From: Clusia tigrina
Lineage: Eukaryota; Arthropoda; Insecta; Diptera; Clusiidae
Direction: 5' to 3'
DNA: 64,000 bases
Assembly: GCA_920105625.2 (NCBI GenBank)
Contig: OV050030.1
Span: 250,387,889 to 250,451,888, forward strand
Shown one piece after another: positions 23,353 to 35,345 of this stretch. The notes beneath the pieces are model-generated. The model did not search any database. It was not told where the DNA came from and worked only from the letters and a program-made list of their open reading frames with translations. A program made the position numbers and the translations under genes. Position 1 is the first letter of the stretch, and every line of letters begins with the position of its first letter.

Positions 23353-25491
23353 GCGTTGTAACAATAAAGTACTCGAGCCTCTTGTCAATTTAAGCTATCG
23401 CTCAAAGCTATGCTACCCTTGAGTCCCAAATCAAACACTGATAAAACTTCAAATGGCCCTAACTTCTATACGGTACGTCCTACCCCTATCAAAGTTTGCA
23501 ACACACAAATGCTTGTAACTTTTTACCGGAGCGTCATAGAACCTTGAAATTTTGTAACAATAAAGTACTCGGGCCTCTTGGCAATTTAAGCTATCGCTCA
23601 AAGCTATGCTACCCTTGAGTCCCAAATCAAACACTGATACAACTTCAAATGGCTCTAACTTCTATACGGTACGTCCTACACCCATCAAAGTTTGCAACAT
23701 ACAAATGCTTGTAACTTTTTACTGGAGCGTCATAAAACCTTGAAATCTGGTAACAATAAAGTACTCGAGTCTCTTGTCAATTTAAGCTATCGCTCAAAGC
23801 TATGATACCCTTGAGTCCTAAATCAAACACTGATAAAACTTCAAATGGCCATAACTTATATACGGTGCGTCCTACACTTATCAAAGTTTGCAACATACAA
23901 ATGCTTGTAACTTTTTACTGGAGCGTCATAAAACCTTGAAATTTTGTAATAATAAAGTACTCGAGCCTCTTGTCAATTTAAGCTATCGCTCAAAGCTATG
24001 CTACCCTTGAGTCACAAATCAATCGCTGATAAAGCTTCAAATGGCCCTAACTTCTATACGGTACGTCCTACACCTATCAAAGTTTGCAACATACAAATGC
24101 TTGTAACTTTTTACTGGAGCGTCATAAAACCTTGAAATTTTGTAACAATAAAGTACTCGAGCCTTTTGTCAATTTAAGGTATCGCTCAAAGCTTTGCTAC
24201 CCTTGAGTCCCAAATCAAACACTCATAAAACTTCAAATGGCCCTAACTTCTATACGGTAGTCCTACACCTATGATAGTTTGGAACATACAAATGCTTCCA
24301 ACTTTTTACTGGAGCGTCAGAAAACCTTGAAATTTTGTGACAATAAAGTACTCGAGCCTCTTGTCAATTTAAGATATCGCTCAAACCTATGCTACCCTTG
24401 AGTCCCAAATCAAACACTGATAAAACTTCAAATGGCCCTAACTTCTATACGGTGCGTCCTACACCTATCAAAGTTTGCAACATACAAATGCTTGCAACTT
24501 TTTACTGGAGCGTCATAAAACCTTGAAATTTTGTAAAAATAAAGTACTCGAGCCTCTTGTCAATTTAAGCTATCGCTCAAAGCTATGCTACCCTTGAGTC
24601 ACAAATCAAACGCTGATAAAACTTCAAATGGCCCTAACTTATATACGGTACGTCCTACACCTATCAAAGTTTGCAACATACAAATGCTTGTAACTTTTTA
24701 CTGGAGCGTCATAAAACCTTCACATTTTGTAACAATAAAGTACTCGAGCCTCTTGTCAATTTAAGGTATCGCTCAAAGCTATGCTACCCTTGCGTCCCAA
24801 ATCAAACACTGATAAAACTTCAAATGGGTCTAGCTTCTATACGGTACTTCCTACACCTATCAAAGTTTGCAAGATACAAATGCTTGTAACTTTTTACTGG
24901 AGTGTCATAAAACCTTGAAATTTTTTTAACAATAAAGTACTCGAGCCTCTTGTCAATTTAAGCTATTGCTCAAAGCTATGCTGCCCTTGAGTCCCAAATC
25001 AAACACTGATAAAACTTCAAATGGCCCTAACTTCTATACGGTATAGTCCAACACCTATCAAAGTTTGCAACATACAAATGCTTGTAACTTTTTACTGAAG
25101 CGTCATAAAACCTTGAAAATTTGTATCAATAAAGTACTCGAGCCTCTTGTCAATTTAAGCTATCGCTCAAAGCTATGCTACCCTTGAGTCCGAAATCCAA
25201 CACTGATAAAACTTCAAATGGCCCTAACTTCTATACGGTACGTCCTACACCTATCAAAGTTTGCAACATACAAATGCTTGTAACTTTTTACTGGAGCGTC
25301 ATAAAACCTTAAAATTTTGTAACAATAAAGTACTCGAGCCTCTTGTCAATTTAAGCTATCGCTCAAAGCTAGGCTACCCATGAATCCCAAATCAAACACT
25401 GATAAAACTTCAAATGGCCCTAACTTCTATACGGTACGTCCTACACCTATCAAAGTTTGCAACATACAAATGCTTGTAACTTTTGACTGGA
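23353..25491 (+). repeat. Family B eleven-monomer HOR, copy 3 (2,139 bp)
   Basis: It is nearly identical to copy 2, with the same private marks in the same order. One extra T in a T-run near 24920 explains the additional base. The next monomer switches to family A sequence (GCAAACACAC, TCGGGCC), so this is the last full B HOR of the series. Confidence 0.9.
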
Positions 25492-26793
25492 GCGTTGTAA
25501 CAACAAAGTACTCGAGCCTCTTGTCAATTTAAGCTATCGCTCAAAGCAATGCTACCCTTGAGTCCCAAATCAAACACTGAGAAAACTTCAAATGGCCCTA
25601 ACTTCTATACGGTACGTCCTACACCTATCAAAGTTTGCAAACACACAAATGCTTGTAACTTTTTACTGGAGCGTCATAGAACCTTGAAATTTTGTAACAA
25701 TAAAGTACTCGGGCCTCTTGTCAATTTAAGCTATCGCTCAAAGCTATGTTACCCTTGAGTCCCAAATCAAACACTGATAAAACTTCAAATGGCTCTAACT
25801 TTTATACGGTACGTCCTACACCTATGAAAGTTTGCAACATACAAATTCTTGTAACTTTTTACTGGAGCGTCATAAAACCTTGAAATTTTGTAACAATAAA
25901 ATACTCGAGCCTCTTGTCGATTTAAGCTATCGCTCAAAGGTATGCTTCCCTTGAGTCCCAAATGAAACACTGATAAAACTTCAAATGGCCCTAACTTCTA
26001 TACGGTACGTCCTACACCTATCAAAGTTTGCAACATACAAATGCTTGTAAGTTTTTACTGGAGCGTCATAAAACCTTGAAATTTTGTAACAATAAAGTAC
26101 TCGAGCCTCTTGTCAATTTAAGCTATCGCTCAAAGCTATGCTACCCTTGAGTCCCAAATCAAACACTGATAAAACTTCAAATGGCCCTAACTTCTATACG
26201 GTACGTCCTACACTTATCAAAGTTTGCAACATACAAATGCTTGTAACATTTTACTGGAGCGTCATAAAACCTTGAAATTTTGTAACAATATAATACTCGA
26301 GCCTCTTGTCAATTTAAGCTATCGCTCAAAGCTATGCTACCCTTGAGTCACAAATCAAATGCTGATAAAACTTCAAATGGCCCTAACTTCTATACGGTAC
26401 GTCCTACACCTATCAAAGTTTGCAACATACAAATGCTTGTAACTTTTTACTGGAGCGTCACAAACCTTGAAATCTTGTAACAATAAAGTACTCGAGCCTC
26501 TTGTCAATTTAAGGTATCGCTCAAAGCTATGCTACCCTTGCCTCCCAAATCAAACACTGATAAAACTTCAAATGGTTCTAACTTCTATACGGTGCGTCCT
26601 ACACCTATCAAAGTTTGCAAGATACAAATGCTTGTAACTTTTTACTGGAGTGTCATAAAACCTTGAAATTTTGTAACATAGAAGGACTCGAGCCTCTTGT
26701 CAATTTAAGCTATCGCTCAAAGCTATGCTACCCTTGAGTCACAAATCAAACGCTGATAAAACTTCAAATGGCCCTAGCTTCTATACGGTACAG

Positions 26794-26980
26794 TCCTACA
26801 GCTACCAAAGTTTGCAACATACAAATGCTTGTATTTTTTTTATTGGAGCGTCATAAAACCTTGAAATTTTGTAACAATAAAGTACTCGAGCCTCTTGTCA
26901 ATTTAAGGTATCGCTCAAAGCTTGCGTCCCAAATCAAACACTTCTAAAATTTCAAATGGCTCTAACTTCTGTACGGTACG
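26794..26980 (+). repeat. 187-bp monomer with T-run and 10-bp deletion, copy 2
   Basis: It has the same GTATTTTTTTTATTGG and CAAAGCTTGCGTCCC signature and the same length as the copy at 3902. Its start differs slightly (CCTACAGCTACC). Confidence 0.9.
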
Positions 26981-27372
26981 TCCTACACCTATCAAAGTTT
27001 GCAACATACAAATGCTTGTAACTTTTTACTGGAGCGTCATAAAACCTTGAAATTTTGTAACAATAAAGTACTCGAGCCTCTTGTCAATTTAAGCTATCGC
27101 TCAAAGCTATGCTACCCTTGGGTCCCAAATCAAACACTGATAAAACTTCAAATGGCCCTAACTTCTATACGGTACGTCCTACACCTATCAAAGTTTGCAA
27201 CACACAAATGCTTGTAACTTTTTACCGGAGCGTCATAGAACCTTGAAATTTTGTAACAATAAAGTACTCGGGCCTCTTATCAATTTAAGCTATCGCTCAA
27301 AGCTATGCTACCCTTGAGTCCCAAATCAAACACTGATAAACCTTCAAATGGCTCTAACTTCTATACGGTACG
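26981..27372 (+). repeat. Dimer duplication, first copy (392 bp)
   Basis: A monomer with CTTGGGTCCC and one with ACCGGAGCG, TAGAACC, TCGGGCC and GATAAACC form a two-monomer unit repeated immediately at 27373. This copy reads CTCTTATCAATT where the second reads CTCTTGTCAATT. Confidence 0.85.
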
Positions 27373-27764
27373 TAATACACCTATCAAAGTTTGCAACATA
27401 CAAATGCTTGTAACTTTTTACTGGAGCGTCATAAAACCTTGAAATTTTGTAACAATAAAGTACTCGAGCCTCTTGTCAATTTAAGCTATCGCTCAAAGCT
27501 ATGCTACCCTTGGGTCCCAAATCAAACACTGATAAAACTTCAAATGGCCCTAACTTCTATACGGTACGTCCTACACCTATCAAAGTTTGCAACACACAAA
27601 TGCTTGTAACTTTTTACCGGAGCGTCATAGAACCTTGAAATTTTGTAACAATAAAGTACTCGGGCCTCTTGTCAATTTAAGCTATCGCTCAAAGCTATGC
27701 TACCCTTGAGTCCCAAATCAAACACTGATAAACCTTAAAATGGCTCTAACTTCTATACGGTACA
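27373..27764 (+). repeat. Dimer duplication, second copy (392 bp)
   Basis: This is the tandem partner of the preceding dimer at exact 392-bp offset. It begins with the ACGTAATAC variant and ends with AACCTTAAAATGG. Confidence 0.85.
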
Positions 27765-29385
27765 TCCTACACCTATCAAAGTTTGCAACATACAAATGCT
27801 TGTAACTTTTTACTTGAGCGTCATAATACCTTGAAATTTTGTAATAATAAAGTACTCGGGCCTCTTGTCAATTTAAGCTATCGCTCAAAGCTATGCTACC
27901 CTTGAGTCCCAAATCAAACACTGATAAACCTTCAAATGGCTCTAACTTCTATACGGTACATCCTACACCTATCAAAGTTTGCAACATACAAATGCTTGTA
28001 ACTTTTTACTTGAGCGTCATAATACCTTGAAATTTTGTAATAATAAAGTACTCGAGCCTCTTGTCAATTTAAGCTATAGCTCAAAGCTATGCTACCCTTG
28101 AGTCACAAATCAATCGCTGATAAAGCTTCAAATGGCCCTAACTTCTATACGGTACGTCCTACACCTATCAAAGTTTGCAACATACAAATGCTTGTAACTT
28201 TTTACTGGAGCGTCATAAAACCTTGAAATTTTGTAACAATAAAGTACTCGAGCCTTTTGTCAATTTAAGGTATCGCTCAAAGCTTTGCTACCCTTGAGTC
28301 CCAAATCAAACACTCATAAAACTTCAAATGGCCCTAACTTCTATACGGTAGTCCTACACCTATCAAAGTTTGCAACATACAAATGCTTGTAACTTTTTAC
28401 TGGAGCGTCATAAAACCTTGAAATTTTGTAACAATAAAGTACTCGAGCCTCTTGTCAATTTAAGGTATCGCTCAAAGCTATCCTACCCTTGAGTCACAAA
28501 TCAAACGCTGATAAAATTTCAAATGGCTCTAACTTCTGTACGGTACGTCCTACACCTATCAAAGTTTGCAACATACAAATGCTTGTAACTTTTTACTGGA
28601 GCGTCATAAAACCTTGAAATTTTGTAACAATAAAGTACTCGAGCCTCTTGTCAATTTAAGGTATCGCTCAAAGCTATCCTACCCTTGCGTCCCAAATCAA
28701 ACACTGATAAAACTTCAAATGGCTCTAGCTTCTATACGGTACGTCCTACACCTATCAAAGTTTGCAAGATACAAATGCTTGTAACTTTTTACTGGAGTGT
28801 CATAAAACCTTGAAATTTTGTAACAATAAAGTACTCGAGCCTCTTGTCAATTTAAGCTATTGCTCAAAGCTATGCTACCCTTGAGTCCCAAATCAAACAA
28901 AGATAAAACTTCAAATGGCCCTAACTTCTATACGCTATAGTCCAACACCTATCAAAGTTTGCAACATACAAATGCTTGTAACTTTTTAATGGAGCGTCAT
29001 AAATCCTTGAAAATTTGTAACAATAAAGTACTCGAGCCTCTTGTCAATTTAAGCTATCGCTCAAAGCTATGCTACCCTTGAGTCCGAAATCCAACACTGA
29101 TAAAACTTCAAATGGCTCTAACTTCTATACGGTACGTCCTACACCTATCAAAGTCTGCAACATACAAATGCTTGTAACTTTTTACTGGAGCGTCATAAAA
29201 CCTTAAAATTTTGTAACAATAAAGTACTCGAGCCTCTTGTCAATTTAAGCTATCGCTCAAAGCTATGTTACCCATGAGTCCCAAATCAAACACTGATAAA
29301 ACTTTAAATGGCCCTAACTTCTATACGGTACGTCCTACACCTATCAAAGTTTGCAACATACAAATGCTTGTAACTTTTAACTGGA

Positions 29386-32109
29386 GCGTTGTAACAATAA
29401 AGTACTCGAGCCTCTTGTCAATTTAAGCTATCGCTCAAAGCTATGCTACCCTTGAGTCCCAAATCAAACAGTGAGAAAACTTCAAATGGCCGTAACTTCT
29501 ATACGGTACGTCCTACACCTATCAAAGTTTGCAAACACACAAATGCTTGTAACTTTTTACTGGAGCGTCATAGAACCTTGAAATTTTGTAACAATAAAGT
29601 ACTCGGGCCTCTTGTCAATTTAAGCTATCGCTCAAAGCTATGTTACCCTTGAGTCCCAAATCAAACACTGATAAAACTTCAAATGGCTCTAACTTCTATA
29701 CGGTACGTCCTACACCTATGAAAGTTTGCAACATACAAATTCTTGTAACTTTTTACTGGAGCGTCATAAAACCTTGAAATTTTGTAACAATAAAGTACTC
29801 GAGCCTCTTGTCAATTTAAGCTATCGCTCAAAGGTATGCTTCCCTTGAGTCCCAAATGAAACACTGATAAAACTTCAAATGGCCCTAACTTCTATACGGT
29901 ACGTCCTACACCTATCAAAGTTTGCAACATACAAATGCTTGTAACTTTTTACTGGAGCGTCATAAAACCTTGAAATTTTGTAACAATAAAGTACTCGAGC
30001 CTCTTGTCAATTTAAGCTATCGCTCAAAGCTATGCTACCCTTGAGTCCCAAATCAAACACTGATAAAACTTCAAATGGCCCTAATTTCTATACGGTACGT
30101 CCTACACTTATCAAAGTTTGCAACATACAAATGCTTGTAACTTTTTACTGGAGCGTCATAAAACCTTGAAATTTTGTAACAATATAATACTCGAGCCTCT
30201 TGTCAATTTAAGCTATCGCTCAAAGCTATGCTACCCTTGAGTCACAAATCAAATGCTGATAAAACTTCAAATGGCCCTAACTTCTATACAGTACGTCCTA
30301 CACCTATCAAAGTTTGCAACATACAAATGCTTGTAACTTTTTAATGGAGCGTCACAAACCTTGAAATCTTGTAACAATAAAGTACTCGAGCCTCTTGTCA
30401 ATTTAAGGTATCGCTCAAAGGTATGCTACCCTTGCCTCCCAAATCAAACACTGATAAAACTTCAAATGGTTCTAACTTCTATACGGTGCGTCCTACACCT
30501 ATCAAAGTTTGCAACATACAAATGCTTGTAACTTTTTACTGGAGCGTCGCAAACCTTGAAATCTTGTAACAATAAAGTACTCGAGCCTCTTGTCAATTTA
30601 AGCTATCGCTCAAAGCTATGCTACCCTTGAGTCACAAATCAAACGCTGATAAAATTTCAAATGGCTCTAACTTCTGTACGGTACGTCCTACACCTATCAA
30701 AGTTTGCAACATACAAATGCTTGTAACTTTTTACTGGAGCGTCATAAAACCTTGAAATTTTGTAACAATAAAGTACTCGAACCTCTTGTCAATTTAAGCT
30801 ATCGCTCAAAGCTATGCTACCCTTGAGTCCCAAATCAAACACTGATAAAACTTCAAATGGCCATAACTTCTATACGGTACGTAATACACCTATCAAAGTT
30901 TGCAACATACAAATGCTTGTAACTTTTTACTGGAGCGTCATAAAACCTTGAAATTTTGTAACAATAAAGTACTCGAGCCTCTTGTCAATTTAAGCTATCG
31001 GTCAAAGCTATGCTACCCTTGGGTCCCAAAGCAAACACTGATAAAATTTCAAATGACCCTAACTTCTATACGGTACGTCCTACACCTATCAAAGTTTGCA
31101 ACACACAAATGCTTATAACTTTTTACTGGAGCGTCATAAAACCTTGAAATTTTGTAACAATAAAGTACTCGAGCCTCTTGTCAATTTAAGCTATCGCTCA
31201 AAGCTGTGCTACCCTTGAGTCACAAATCCAACACTGATATAACTTCAAATGGCCCTAACTTCTATACGGTACGTCCTACACTATCAAAATTTGCAACATA
31301 CAAATGCTTGTAACTTTTTACTGGAGCGTCATAAAACCTTAAAATTTTGTAACAATAAAGTACTCGAGCCTCTTGTCAATTTAAGCTATCGCTCAAAGCT
31401 ATGCTACCCTTGAGTCCCAAATCAAACTCTGATAAAACTTCAAATGGCCCTAACTTCTATACGGTACGTCCTACACCTATCAAAGTTTGCAACACACAAA
31501 TGCTTGTAACTTTTTACTGGAGCGTCATAGAACCTTGAAATTTTGTAACAATAAAGTACTCGGGCTTCTTGTCAATTTAAGCTATCGCTCAAAGCTATGC
31601 TACCCTTGAGTCCCAAATCAAACACTGATAAAACTTAAAATGGCTCTAACTTCTATACGGTACGTCCTACACCTATCAAAGTTTGCAACATACAAATTCT
31701 TGTAACTTTTTACTGGAGCGTCATAAAACCTTGAAATTTTGTAACAATAAAGTACTCGAGCCTCTTGTCAATTTAAGCTATCGCTCAAAGCTATGCTACC
31801 CTTGAGTCCCAAATGAAACACTGATAAAACTTCAAATGGCCCTAACTTCTATACGGTACGTCCTACACCTATCAAAGTTTGCAACATACAAATGCTTGTA
31901 ACTTTTTACTGGAGCGTCATAAAACCTTGAAATTTTGTAACAATAAAGTACTCGAGCCTCTTGTCAATTTAAGCTATCGCTCAAAGCTATGCTACCCTTG
32001 AGTCCCAAATCAAACAGTGAGAAAACTTCAAATGGCCGTAACTTCTATACGGTACGTCCTACACCTATCAAAGTTTGCAACATACAAATGCTTGTAACTT
32101 TTGACTGGA
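29386..32109 (+). repeat. Family A interval, 2,724 bp
   Basis: It runs from m8 through m9 and a full m1-m6 series (m1 at 29708), then passes into TATCGGTCAAAGC/CTTGGGTCCC, GATATAAC, CCTACACTATC (31274) and CAAACTCTG monomers like those at 2.3-3.1 kb. It returns to CAGTGAGAAAAC monomers at about 32.0 kb. Confidence 0.8.
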
Positions 32110-32234
32110 GCGTTGTAACAATAAAGTACTCGAGCCTCTTGTCAATTTAAGCTATCGCTCAAAGCTATGCTACCCTTGAGTCCCAAATCAAACAGTGAGA
32201 AAACTTCAAATGGCCGTAACTTCTATACGGTACG

Positions 32235-32431
32235 TCCTACACCTATCAAAGTTTGCAAACACACAAATGCTTGTAACCTTTTACTGGAGCGTCATAGAAC
32301 CTTGAAATTTTGTAACAATAAAGTACTCGGGCCTCTTGTCAATTTAAGCTATCGCTCAAAGCTATGCTACCCTTGAGTCCCAAATCAAACTCTGATAAAA
32401 CTTCAAATGGCCCTAACTTCTATACGGTACG
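32235..32431 (+). repeat. Chimeric monomer: m9 head, CAAACTCTG-monomer tail
   Basis: It carries GCAAACACAC, TAGAACC and TCGGGCC (m9), then GCTATGCTACC and CAAACTCTG rather than the m9 GCTATGTTACC tail. The switch lies between about 32333 and 32368. It is the edge of a roughly 963-bp local duplication. Confidence 0.8.
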
Positions 32432-32824
32432 TCCTACACCTATCAAAGTTTGCAACACACAAATGCTTGTAACTTTTTACTGGAGCGTCATAGAACCTTG
32501 AAATTTTGTAACAATAAAGTACTCGGGCTTCTTGTCAATTTAAGCTATCGCTCAAAGCTATGCTACCCTTGAGTCCCAAATCAAACACTGATAAAACTTA
32601 AAATGGCTCTAACTTCTATACGGTACGTCCTACACCTATCAAAGTTTGCAACATACAAATTCTTGTAACTTTTTACTGGAGCGTCATAAAACCTTGAAAT
32701 TTTGTAACAATAAAGTACTCGAGCCTCTTGTCAATTTAAGCTATCGCTCAAAGCTATGCTACCCTTGAGTCACAAATCAAACGCTGATAGACCTTCAAAT
32801 GGCCCTAACTTCTATACGGTACAG

Positions 32825-33011
32825 TCCTACACCTACCAAAGTTTGCAACATACAAATGCTTGTATTTTTTTTATTGGAGCGTCATAAAACCTTGAAATTT
32901 TGTAACAATAAAGTACTCGAGCCTCTTGTCAATTTAAGGTATCGCTCAAAGCTTGCGTCCCAAATCAAACACTTCTAAAATTTCAAATGGTTCTAACTTC
33001 TGTACGGTACG
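32825..33011 (+). repeat. 187-bp monomer with T-run and 10-bp deletion, copy 3
   Basis: It has the same length and marks as at 3902 and 26794, and is preceded by GATAGACC and GGTACAGTCC, as at 3902 and 45284. Confidence 0.9.
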
Positions 33012-33600
33012 TCCTACACCTATCAAAGTTTGCAACATACAAATGCTTGTAACTTTTTACTGGAGCGTCATAAAACCTTGAAATTTTGTAACAATAAAGT
33101 ACTCGAGCCTCTTGTCAATTTAAGCTATCGCTCAAAGCTATGCTACCCTTGAGTCCCAAATCAAACACTGATAAAACTTCGAATAGCTATAACTTCTATA
33201 CGGTACGTAATACACCTATCAAAGTTTGCAACATACAAATGCTAGTAACTTTTTACTGGAGCGTCATAAAGCCTTGAAATTTTGTAACAATAAAGTACTC
33301 GAGCCTCTTGTCAATTTAAGCTATCGCTCAAAGCTATGCTACCCTTGAGTCCCAAATCAAACAGTGAGAAAACTTCAAATGGCCGTAACTTCTATACGGT
33401 ACGTCCTACACCTATCAAAGTTTGCAAACACACAAATGCTTGTAACTTTTTACTGGAGCGTGATAGAACCTTGAAATTTTGTAACAATAAATTACTCGGG
33501 CCTCTTGTCAATTTAAGCTATCGCTCAAAGCTATGTTACCCTTGAGTCCCAAATCAAACACTGATAAAACTTCAAATGGCTCTAACTTCTATACGGTACG

Positions 33601-35345
33601 TCCTACACCTATGAAAGTTTGCAACATACAAATTCTTGTAACTTTTTACTGGAGCGTCATAAAACCTTGAAATTTTGTAACAATAAAGTACTCGAGCCTC
33701 TTGTCAATTTAAGCTATCGCTCAAAGGTATGCTTCCCTTGAGTCCCAAATGAAACACTGATAAAACTTCAAATGGCCCTAACTTCTATACGGTAGGTCCT
33801 ACACCTATCAAAGTTTGCAACATACAAATGCTTGTAACTTTTTACTGGAGCGTCATAAAACCTTGAAATTTTGTAACAATAAAGTACTCGAGCCTCTTGT
33901 CAATTTAAGCTATCGCTCAAAGCTATGCTACCCTTGAGTCCCAAATCAAACACTGATAAAACTTCAAATGGCCCTAATTTCTATACGGTACGTCCTACAC
34001 TTATCAAAGTTTGTAACATACAAATGCTTGTAACTTTTTACTGGAGCGTCATAAAACCTTGAAATTTTGTAACAATATAATACTCGAGCCTCTTGTCAAT
34101 TTAAGCTATCGCTCAAAGCTATGCTACCCTTGAGTCACAAATCAAATGCTGATAAAACTTCAAATGGCCCTAACTTCTATACAGTACGTCCTACACCTAT
34201 CAAAGTTTGCAACATACAAATGCTTGTAACTTTTTACTGGAGCGTCACAAACCTTGAAATCTTGTAACAATAAAGTACTCGAGCCTCTTGTCAATTTAAG
34301 GTATCGCTCAAAGCTATGCTACCCTTCCCTCCCAAATCAAACACTGATAAAACTTCAAATGTTTCTAACTTCTATACGGTGCGTCCTACACCTATCAAAG
34401 TTTGCAACATACAAATGCTTGTAACTTTTTACTGGAGCGTCACAAACCTTGAAATCTTGTAACAATAAAGTACTCGAGCCTCTTGTCAATTTAAGCTATC
34501 GCTCAAAGCTATGCTACCCTTGAGTCACAAATCAAACGCTGATAAAATTTCAAATGGCTCTAACTTCTGTACGGTACGTCCTACACCTATCAAAGTTTGC
34601 AACATACAAATGCGTGTAACTTTTTACTGGAGCGTCATAAAACCTTGAAATTTTGTAACAATAAAGTACTCGAACCTCTTGTCAATTTAAGCTATCGCTC
34701 AAAGCTATGCTACCCTTGAGTCCCAAATCAAACACTGATAAAACTTCAAATGGCCATAACTTCTATACGGTACGTAATACACCTATCAAAGTTTGCAACA
34801 TACAAATGCTTGTAACTTTTTACTGGAGCGTCATAAAACCTTGAAATTTTGTAACAATAAAGTACTCGAGCCTCTTGTCAATTTAAGCTATCGCTCAAAG
34901 CTATGCTACCCTTGAGTCCCAAATCAAACAGTGAGAAAACTTCAAATGGCCGTAACTTCTATACGGTACGTCCTACACCTATCAAAGTTTGCAACATACA
35001 AATGCTTGTAACTTTTGACTGGAGCGTTGTAACAATAAAGTACTCGAGCCTCTTGTCAATTTAAGCTATCGCTCAAAGCTATGCTACCCTTGAGTCCCAA
35101 ATCAAACAGTGAGAAAACTTCAAATGGCCGTAACTTCTATACGGTACGTCCTACACCTATCAAAGTTTGCAAACACACAAATGCTTGTAACCTTTTACTG
35201 GAGCGTCATAGAACCTTGAAATTTTGTAACAATAAAGTACTCGGGCCTCTTGTCAATTTAAGCTATCGCTCAAAGCTATGTTACCCTTGAGTCCCAAATC
35301 AAACACTGATAAAACTTCAAATGGCTCTAACTTCTATACGGTACG
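33601..35345 (+). repeat. Family A higher-order repeat, second full copy (1,745 bp)
   Basis: The nine variants m1-m9 occur in the order and with the total length seen at 5-1749. This copy has GGTAGGTCC at the m1 end and TTGTAACATAC in m3, both also present in the first copy. Small differences include ACCCTTCCCTCCC and AAATGTTTC in m4 and AAATGCGTG in m6. Confidence 0.9.

Larger units (their letters stand above)
25492..29385 (+). repeat. Mosaic A/B interval
   Basis: It begins with family A m9, m1, m2, m3 and m4 relatives (25.6-26.6 kb), then a T-run monomer at 26794. Next come two tandem copies of a dimer (26981-27372 and 27373-27764), two related monomers with GCGTCATAATACC (27765-27960 and 27961-28156), and family B marks (TATAGCTC, CAATCGCTG, GCCTTTTGTC, GGTAGTCC, GTCCGAAATCC) up to 29.4 kb. 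The 3,894-bp distance between 18-bp-deletion junctions is larger than in the flanking HORs, in keeping with inserted local duplications. Confidence 0.75.
32110..35023 (+). repeat. Family A interval, 2,914 bp
   Basis: It contains a chimeric monomer (32235-32431), a second CAAACTCTG monomer 963 bp after the first at 31428, the T-run monomer at 32825, and from 33601 the start of a full-length 1,745-bp HOR A. The m9 copy near 33.42-33.60 kb is the intact parent form of the chimera at 4481. Confidence 0.8.
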
